Source of the DNA: Candidatus Pelagibacter sp.
Lineage (GTDB): Bacteria; Pseudomonadota; Alphaproteobacteria; Pelagibacterales; Pelagibacteraceae
DNA length: 16,261 nt
Assembly (NCBI GenBank): GCA_028097785.1
Contig: JAOHFB010000014.1
Location: forward strand, 1 to 16,261
Reading direction: 5' to 3'
Below, in pieces: positions 10,127 to 16,261 of the stretch (position 1 is its first letter; each line of letters begins with the position of its first letter). A program made the translations under genes and the position numbers. The notes beneath the pieces were generated by a model. The model was not told the DNA's origin. It searched no databases and saw only the letters and a list, made by a program, of their open reading frames with translations.

Positions 10127-11093
10127 CCCCTTTAACTCTAATTCTTGGATCTATAAAATAATAAAGAATATCTACGATAAAATTTATCATGACAAAAACA
10201 AAAGCAATAAAGACTAAATAAGCAGACATGATCGGAATATCAACAAACTGAACAGCTTGGATGAATAGAAATCCCATACCTGGCCATTGAAATACTGTTT
10301 CTGTTATGATTGAAAATGCAATTAAGGTTCCAATATTAATTCCAGCAATAGTTATTACTGGGATTAATCCATTTTTTAATGCATGTTTGTATTTTATACT
10401 ATTCTCACTAATACCACGAGCTCGAGCAAACTTGATGTAATCTGTTTGTAAAATTTCCATCATCTCTGCTCTTACAAGTCTAATAATATAAGTCATCTGG
10501 AAAAGACTTAACGTAACTGAAGGAAGTATAATTGCTTTTAATCCTGTAATAGTTAAAAACCCAGTTGTCCAAAACCCAAGATCAACCACCTCTCCTCTGC
10601 CAAACGAGGGTAAAATTCCTAAAATTACGGCGAATAAATAGATAAATAATATTCCTATAACAAATGTGGGTAGAGAAACTCCCAGCAAGGAAACTGCTAA
10701 GATGATATCGCTTAAAAAACCTTTCCTATTTATACCAGTATAAACTCCTAGAAATGTTCCAGTTACTAAAGCAATTAACGCTGAAATAACTACAAGCTCA
10801 ATTGTTGCTGGTAATCTCTCAACTATTAATTCTGATACTGGTCTTCTTAATTGATAAGAAATTCCAAATTCTCCTTTAGAAGCATTAACAATAAATCTTG
10901 AAAATTGAACATGAATTGGGTCCATTAAACCTAATGTTTCTCTTAGTTCGGCTCTTTCTTCGTCTGAAGTTTCTTCACCAACCATGTTATTTATTGGGTC
11001 TCCAACAAAATTAAACAAAGAAAAAGATACAAAGGCAACAACTAGCATTACCAAAGCTGATTGAAACAACCGTTTAAAAAAATACTTTATCAA
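10110..11093 (-). CDS. Peptide-type ABC importer permease 1 (DppB/OppB-like)
   Basis: This is the first membrane subunit of the importer. The 327-residue product begins with the family N-terminal domain: MIKYFFKRLFQSALVMLVV with a membrane helix at about 10-30, FVGDPI, then RETLGLMDPIHVQFSRFI and GEFGISYQLRRPVSELI, all typical of DppB/OppB. Five further helices follow. The coupling loop YIKFARARGISENSI....ALKNGLIPVIT lies at about residues 224-252. The ending FVDILYYFIDPRIRVK is a strong family signature. It lies 60 bases after the binding-protein gene and is separated from it by a stable hairpin, which may lower its expression relative to that gene. It overlaps the next permease gene by 17 bases. 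Confidence 0.93.
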   Translation of the reverse strand: MIKYFFKRLFQSALVMLVVAFVSFSLFNFVGDPINNMVGEETSDEERAELRETLGLMDPIHVQFSRFIVNASKGEFGISYQLRRPVSELIVERLPATIELVVISALIALVTGTFLGVYTGINRKGFLSDIILAVSLLGVSLPTFVIGILFIYLFAVILGILPSFGRGEVVDLGFWTTGFLTITGLKAIILPSVTLSLFQMTYIIRLVRAEMMEILQTDYIKFARARGISENSIKYKHALKNGLIPVITIAGINIGTLIAFSIITETVFQWPGMGFLFIQAVQFVDIPIMSAYLVFIAFVFVMINFIVDILYYFIDPRIRVKGDASSG

Positions 11094-11111
11094 TTTGAGA
11101 AGATTTAAAAC

Positions 11112-11144
11112 TTACAAGCCCTCTATTAAATAGAGGACTTGTAA
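11112..11144 (-). terminator. Stable intra-operon hairpin after the binding-protein gene (attenuator or mRNA stabiliser)
   Basis: In the transcribed strand's RNA, UUACAAGU CCUCUAU pairs with AUAGAGG G CUUGUAA around a three-base UUA loop. This is a 15-pair stem whose only non-Watson-Crick pair is one U-G wobble. It begins 9 bases after the TAA stop of the binding-protein gene, which is followed by a run of eight A on the same strand. The 3' side continues GUUUUAAAU, a poor U tract. It therefore looks more like a partial terminator or an RNA-processing and stabilising element than a full terminator. Such elements commonly let the periplasmic protein be made in excess over its membrane partners. 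Confidence 0.7.
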
Positions 11145-11153
11145 TAATTTTTT

Positions 11154-12716
11154 TTAGTTAAAGCTAGCAGCCTTAAATAACGGTTCGTTATTCGGTCTGA
11201 TAGGTACGTTAACTCCACTTTTAGATGCCCAAGAAATTACTTGATGGTGAAGAGGAAGATAAGAAATATCATCTTTCACAATTTTCCAAGCATTAGCAAT
11301 TGCTGCATTCCTTTTATCTAAATCAACTTCACCTTCCATAACTCTTATAGCAGCATCTACTTCTGAGTTACTAAAGTTAACTTTATTCCAACTAGCACCA
11401 GTTTCATATAAGTAATGAAATACGTAGTGACTATCTAGAGTAGGAACACCCCAACCAAGCATATAGAAATCACCCTGATCATCTTTTAGCTCTTTAAAGT
11501 GCTTACTTTTAGTTTGGGCAAACAAGTTTACGTTAACACCAATTTTACCAAACATACCAACAACAGCTGTACAAATTGCTTCATCATTTACATACCTGTC
11601 ATTAGGGCATCTCAACTCAACATCAAAACCATTTGGATATCCTGCGTCAGCTAATAGTTTTTTGGCTGCATCAACATCATAAGGTAATCTTTTATCAAGA
11701 TCTTTGGTGTAACCATTTACACCTGGAAAAGTTATAATTCCTGCTGGTTCACTTAAACCTCTCATAACTTTTTTCTTGATCGCTTCAATATCAATTGCTT
11801 GATAAAGAGCTTGTCTTACCTCTTTTTTCTTAAATGGATTATCCCCTGTATTACCAGATCTTAACTGGTCAGCAGCTTGATCCATTCCTAAGAAAATTGT
11901 ACGCATTTGTGCTGTACTTTCAACTTTATGTGCAGATGAAGAACCAATTCGAGCTAAATCTTGAACTGGAGCATCAGTAACTATATCAATTTCTCCAGAT
12001 AATAATGCTGCAACTCTAGTTGCTGCATTTTTAATTGGCATTAATTCAATTTGAGTTACTTTTTTGTCTTTCATCTCACCCCACCAGTGTTTATTTCTTT
12101 TGAACACTGTTTTAGTATTAGGCTCTCTTAAAGTAATTTTAAAAGGTCCTGTTCCTAAAGCATTAGTTGCTGAAAAAGTTTCTTGTCCAGCATCCCAGTT
12201 TTGAGGAGAAATGGCAAAATTCTTTTCAGACCATGCTTTTGACATTATAAAAATGTTTGAAAGTTGATTTAAAAGAATTGGATTAGGTTTGCTTGTTGTA
12301 ATTTTAACTGCGTAATCACCAACAGCTTCAACACCTGAAATTGTACTAATATATTCTTTAAAATCAGATGTTCTTTGCTTAGCTCTTAAAATACTGAACA
12401 CAACATCATCAGAAGTCATAGCAGAACCGTCTGAAAATTTAACATCTTCTCTTAATGTAAAAATCCAAGTGTTAGGATCGGTTGTTTTCCATTTAGTAGC
12501 CAAAGCTGGTTGAATTTTCATATCTACAGCTCTTTCAACTAAAGCTTCGTATATTTGTCTTGAGACTTGAGTTGTTGGACCTTCATTTTGTGCATGTGGA
12601 TCTAGTGTAAGACTATCTCCTTGCATTGACCATTTAATAGTTTTAGCCCACGCTGAAGAAAATCCAAATACTAGAACTACAGATAGTAGAACTCTTATAA
12701 AATTTTTGATTTTCAT
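11154..12716 (-). CDS. Periplasmic solute-binding protein, family 5 (peptide/nickel/opine-type ABC importer)
   Basis: This protein captures the substrate in the periplasm and delivers it to the two permeases encoded downstream. The 520-residue length is normal for the DppA/OppA family. A Sec signal peptide is clear: a basic MKIKNFIR start, a hydrophobic core, and AWA followed by Lys25, a good signal peptidase I site, with no lipobox cysteine. The mature protein starts with KWSMQGDSLTLDPHAQNEG, as in the family. The family 5 signature is TDPNTWIFTLREDVKFSDG followed by DDVVFSI (about residues 77-106). The solute is not deducible; di- or oligopeptides are the default, with opines, glutathione-like compounds or other amino acid derivatives possible. 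The ATG has an AGAGG ribosome binding site at good spacing. The gene follows ilvC after 82 bases and may have its own promoter there. Confidence 0.93.
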   Translation of the reverse strand: MKIKNFIRVLLSVVLVFGFSSAWAKTIKWSMQGDSLTLDPHAQNEGPTTQVSRQIYEALVERAVDMKIQPALATKWKTTDPNTWIFTLREDVKFSDGSAMTSDDVVFSILRAKQRTSDFKEYISTISGVEAVGDYAVKITTSKPNPILLNQLSNIFIMSKAWSEKNFAISPQNWDAGQETFSATNALGTGPFKITLREPNTKTVFKRNKHWWGEMKDKKVTQIELMPIKNAATRVAALLSGEIDIVTDAPVQDLARIGSSSAHKVESTAQMRTIFLGMDQAADQLRSGNTGDNPFKKKEVRQALYQAIDIEAIKKKVMRGLSEPAGIITFPGVNGYTKDLDKRLPYDVDAAKKLLADAGYPNGFDVELRCPNDRYVNDEAICTAVVGMFGKIGVNVNLFAQTKSKHFKELKDDQGDFYMLGWGVPTLDSHYVFHYLYETGASWNKVNFSNSEVDAAIRVMEGEVDLDKRNAAIANAWKIVKDDISYLPLHHQVISWASKSGVNVPIRPNNEPLFKAASFN

Positions 12717-12725
12717 TATTATCCT

Positions 12726-12749
12726 CTTTTTTAAATTTATTTAAAAAAG
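12726..12749. repeat. Perfect 10-base inverted repeat before the binding-protein gene
   Basis: CTTTTTTAAA (12726-12735) is repeated in inverted form as TTTAAAAAAG (12740-12749), with a four-base loop TTTA. On the coding strand one arm ends right beside the AGAGG ribosome binding site of the binding-protein gene. It could act as a weak RNA hairpin or a protein-binding site. The arms are almost only A and T, so chance formation is a real possibility. Confidence 0.4.
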
Positions 12750-12770
12750 TATAGGTGAAATAATAAAATT

Positions 12771-12776
12771 ATTATA
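12771..12776 (-). promoter_or_regulatory. Candidate -10 element for the importer operon
   Basis: A perfect TATAAT lies on the minus strand at 12776-12771 in the 82-base gap between ilvC and the importer genes. It would give a leader of roughly 50 bases. No convincing -35 hexamer stands at the right distance, so this is only a hint that the importer has its own promoter. No terminator is visible after ilvC. Confidence 0.27.
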
Positions 12777-12798
12777 GATAAAATTTTATACTAAAAAA

Positions 12799-13836
<1,038 letters not shown>

Positions 13837-13840
13837 TTAA

Positions 13841-14389
13841 TTAGTTAAATATTTCAGCGCCTCTAGTCATTGCAACCGCTCCAGTTCTTGAGACACTTAT
13901 AAGACCGTGCGATTTTAAATTTTTTGCCATTTTATCTATTTCTCTTCTTAGAGCTGTAATTTGAATTACAGCAGATTTATTTGTTTGATCTAATATAACT
14001 GGATTGAAATTTTTACAAGCATTTAAAGCTTTTTTAATTTTTGCTGAATTTCCTAATACTTTAAATAACGCCATTTCTTTAAAAATTACATTTTTATCTT
14101 CTCTTTTAAAGTTACCTACTTTGTGTACCGGAACTAGTTTTTTAAGTTGTAAAACAATTTGTTCAATTACTTCTGGGGTTCCTGTTGTTACAATAGTAAT
14201 TCTTGAAAGATTATTTTTTTGATCAACTTCTGCTACTGCAAGAGACTCAATATTATATCCTCTTCCAGAAAAAAGACCTACCACCCTAGATAAAACACTT
14301 GCTTCATTATCTACCCATACAACAATTATATGAGTTTCTAATTTACTAACTTTAGTTGGAGTGCTGTATGCTGATTTAGATTTTGGCAT
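13841..14389 (-). CDS. ilvH: Acetolactate synthase small (regulatory) subunit
   Basis: This subunit activates the catalytic subunit IlvB and in the family confers valine feedback inhibition. The 182-residue product has an N-terminal extension of about 18 residues, an ACT domain at about 19-93 (IIVVWVDNEASVLSRV, then GLFSGRGYNIESLAV), and a C-terminal second ACT-like domain at about 100-178. The ligand loop is unusual: where E. coli IlvH has NESGALSRV, this protein has NEASVLSRV. Ser31 thus replaces the usual glycine (E. coli Gly14), while the residues matching E. coli Asn11, Asn29 and Ala36 are kept (Asn28, Asn46, Ala53). Altered valine sensitivity is therefore possible but unproven. The ATG follows the ilvB stop with no intervening base (TAA then ATG), so translation is likely coupled, giving balanced subunits. 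Confidence 0.95.
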   Translation of the reverse strand: MPKSKSAYSTPTKVSKLETHIIVVWVDNEASVLSRVVGLFSGRGYNIESLAVAEVDQKNNLSRITIVTTGTPEVIEQIVLQLKKLVPVHKVGNFKREDKNVIFKEMALFKVLGNSAKIKKALNACKNFNPVILDQTNKSAVIQITALRREIDKMAKNLKSHGLISVSRTGAVAMTRGAEIFN

Positions 14390-16156
14390 TTAGACTAACG
14401 CTTTTCCCTTACCAGTAATTTTATTCTCCTCTTGGTCTTTTGGACCTAATAACATTTGATTATGAGGTTTTCCTGATGGAATCATTGGAAAACAGTTCTC
14501 TGCTTGATCGACATGACAATCAAAAATAACTGGCTTATCAATATTAATCATTTCCTCAATTTTTTTGTCTAATTCATCAGGATGTTCAGCTCTAATACCA
14601 ACACATCCATATGCCTCAGCTAATTTTACAAAATCAGGTAAAGCCTCTGAATAACTCTCAGAATAATTTTTTTCATGGAGTAGTTCCTGCCACTGCCTAA
14701 CCATTCCCATATATTGATTATTTAAAATGAAAATTTTTATGGGTAAATTGTATTGAATTGCAGTTGATATTTCCTGCATAGTCATCAAAATTGATGCTTC
14801 ACCAGCAACATCAACAACTAATTTCTTAGGATTTGCAACTTGGACACCAATTGCAGCTGGTAATCCATATCCCATGGTACCCAAACCACCTGACGTCATC
14901 CATCTATTGGGTTTATTGAATTTATAGTGTTGTGCCGCCCACATTTGGTGTTGACCAACCTCTGTAGTAATAAAGGTATCTTGATTTTTTGTTAATTCAT
15001 AAAGTCTTTGTACTGCATGCTGTGGTTTAATTATTTTATCACTATTAATAAAGTTTAGAGATTGTTTGGTTCTCCACTTTTGAATTTGTTGCCACCATTT
15101 TGAGATTTTTTGTTTATTTGATTTTTCTAAATTTAAATTTTTCTTCTTTAAAGTTTTTGTTGTTGATTTAATAACATCAGCTACATCTCCAACAATTGCT
15201 AAATCTACTTTAATAATTTTATTAATAGATGAAGGATCGATATCAATATGTACTTTTTTTGATTTAGGAGAAAATTCATCAATTTTACCAGTTATACGAT
15301 CATCAAATCTTGCACCAATATTAATTAGTAAATCACAATCGTGCATTGCATTGTTAGCTTCATAAGTTCCATGCATTCCAAGCATACCTAAAAATTGATT
15401 ATCCTCACCAGGATACGAGCCAAGCCCTTGAAGAGTTGAGGTAATTGGAAAACCAGTTAACGCAACCAATTCTCTTAAAAGTTCACTTGCTTTTGGTCCA
15501 GAGTTTACAACTCCACCTCCTGTGTAAAAAACTGGTTTTGAGGCTTTATTCATTAACTCAATTAATTGATCAATATCTTTTTGATTAAATCTATTTTTAT
15601 TTTTAATTTCTATTTTCTTTTCTTTATTAAGAGAAACATATTTTGTTTTTGCAAATTGAATATCTTTTGGAATATCAACTAATACAGGCCCAGGTCTTCC
15701 AGTAGTTGCAACTTCAAATGCTTCATGCATTATTCTTTGAAGATCTTTGATATCTTTTACTAACCAATTATGTTTTGTGCATGGTCTTGTAATCCCGGTT
15801 GTATCACATTCTTGAAAAGCATCTGTTCCAATTAAATGAGTTGGAACCTGTCCTGAGATACAAACTAATGGTACCGAGTCCATGTAGGCATCTGTTAATG
15901 CAGTAACAACATTTGTTGCACCTGGTCCTGATGTAACTAAAACAACACCTGGCTTGCCAGATGATCTTGCATAACCTTCCGCTGCATGACCTGCTCCTTG
16001 TTCGTGCCTTACTAAAATATGTTTAATTGATGTATGGTTTTTTAATTCGTCATAAATTGGAAGAACTGCTCCTCCCGGATAACCAAAAATATGATTTACC
16101 TTCTGCTCTTCAAGGCACTTAAATACGATTTCTGCTCCAGTATATAATTTTGGCAT
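14390..16156 (-). CDS. ilvB: Acetolactate synthase large (catalytic) subunit
   Basis: IlvB is the thiamine diphosphate enzyme that condenses two pyruvates, or pyruvate with 2-oxobutyrate, in the first shared step of branched-chain amino acid synthesis. The 588-residue length is normal. The N-terminal ThDP-binding domain has FGYPGGAVLPIYDEL and the catalytic Glu52 in VRHEQGAGHAAEGYAR. The central domain covers about 200-340. The C-terminal ThDP domain has VGQHQMWAAQ and the cofactor motif beginning at GEAS (452-455) and ending at Asn479-Asn480, followed by MGMVRQWQELLH. The first acidic residue of that motif is normally Asp (GDGS or GDAS) but is Glu453 here, a conservative change at a metal ligand. 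The ATG at 16156 has no good ribosome binding site and no upstream in-frame start before a stop. A possible promoter sits so close that the transcript may be leaderless. Confidence 0.97.
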   Translation of the reverse strand: MPKLYTGAEIVFKCLEEQKVNHIFGYPGGAVLPIYDELKNHTSIKHILVRHEQGAGHAAEGYARSSGKPGVVLVTSGPGATNVVTALTDAYMDSVPLVCISGQVPTHLIGTDAFQECDTTGITRPCTKHNWLVKDIKDLQRIMHEAFEVATTGRPGPVLVDIPKDIQFAKTKYVSLNKEKKIEIKNKNRFNQKDIDQLIELMNKASKPVFYTGGGVVNSGPKASELLRELVALTGFPITSTLQGLGSYPGEDNQFLGMLGMHGTYEANNAMHDCDLLINIGARFDDRITGKIDEFSPKSKKVHIDIDPSSINKIIKVDLAIVGDVADVIKSTTKTLKKKNLNLEKSNKQKISKWWQQIQKWRTKQSLNFINSDKIIKPQHAVQRLYELTKNQDTFITTEVGQHQMWAAQHYKFNKPNRWMTSGGLGTMGYGLPAAIGVQVANPKKLVVDVAGEASILMTMQEISTAIQYNLPIKIFILNNQYMGMVRQWQELLHEKNYSESYSEALPDFVKLAEAYGCVGIRAEHPDELDKKIEEMINIDKPVIFDCHVDQAENCFPMIPSGKPHNQMLLGPKDQEENKITGKGKALV

Positions 16157-16161
16157 TTCGC

Positions 16162-16191
16162 AATCTAGCTGAAGTTGTACTGATTGGTCAA
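16162..16191 (-). promoter_or_regulatory. Candidate promoter for the ilvBHC operon
   Basis: The minus strand has TTGACC (16191-16186), matching the sigma-70 -35 consensus at five of six positions. An 18-base spacer leads to TAGATT (16167-16162), which matches the -10 at four of six. The -10 ends only five bases before the ilvB ATG, so transcription would begin at or next to the start codon. The -35 element is the best in the window, but the -10 is mediocre. Confidence 0.35.
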
Positions 16192-16204
16192 GTTTTAGAA
16201 TGAA

Positions 16205-16261
16205 TTATTTAATTTTTTTTAAAAATTTATTTAAGTCCTGTGGCGGTAATTTTAACCAACT
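16205..16261 (-). CDS. C-terminal end of an upstream gene, possibly tRNA dimethylallyltransferase (miaA)
   Basis: The last 18 codons and TAA stop of a minus-strand frame that enters from beyond the right edge can be read (SWLKLPPQDL, then NKFLKKIK). Its Trp and Pro residues, followed by a Lys-rich helical tail, look like a real protein end. In many alphaproteobacteria miaA lies directly upstream of ilvB (ilvI), and a basic tail after a Trp fits MiaA, so that identity is a guess from gene order. The fragment is too short to prove even that it is coding. It ends 48 bases before ilvB. Confidence 0.45.
   Translation of the reverse strand, partial: SWLKLPPQDLNKFLKKIK

Noticed and set aside
12759..12776. 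AATAAT/ATTATT inverted repeat in the gap after ilvC as a terminator
   Set aside because: The six-pair stem is pure A/T with no U run behind it, and such repeats are expected by chance in this composition.

Overview
This window is very AT-rich (roughly 70% by eye) and gene-dense. Every recognisable gene lies on the minus strand, and no gap exceeds about 100 bases. Short spacers, stop/start overlaps, lysine- and asparagine-rich but well-conserved proteins, and the run ilvB-ilvH-ilvC, leuA, mreBCD-mrdA-rodA suggest a streamlined marine alphaproteobacterium of the SAR11 (Pelagibacter) type. The taxonomic call is inference from composition, layout and remembered protein style; no database search was made.

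In transcription order (high to low coordinates), the window opens with 18 codons of the C-terminus of a cut-off gene, possibly miaA (16261-16205). Next come the branched-chain amino acid genes ilvB (acetolactate synthase large subunit), ilvH (regulatory subunit) and ilvC (ketol-acid reductoisomerase), packed with 0 and 19 bases between them. They make the shared part of the valine, isoleucine and leucine pathways.

An 82-base gap leads to a four-gene ABC importer of the peptide/nickel/opine type (12716 to 7512): a periplasmic binding protein, two permeases and one ATPase polypeptide carrying both nucleotide-binding domains. A strong hairpin separates the binding-protein gene from the first permease gene. 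After a 101-base gap comes leuA (2-isopropylmalate synthase), the first committed step to leucine, so the importer sits inside the branched-chain amino acid block.

One base after leuA begins the rod-shape (elongasome) set: mreB, mreC, mreD, mrdA (PBP2) and rodA (7 kb to 415), with spacings of 3, -1, -8 and -1 bases. This is a complete MreBCD/PBP2/RodA machine for lateral wall synthesis. A 71-base gap then precedes the 5' part of an FAD-dependent amino acid oxidoreductase (DadA-like), which runs off the left edge.

I find no RNA genes, CRISPR arrays, insertion sequences, phage genes or other mobile elements. The gene content is core metabolism and cell shape. I do not see a new multi-gene system. 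The points most worth checking are a missing glycine in the ligand loop of the IlvH ACT domain, an Asp-to-Glu change in the IlvB thiamine diphosphate motif, the importer's position within the branched-chain genes, the intra-operon hairpin, and the one-base join of leuA to mreB.
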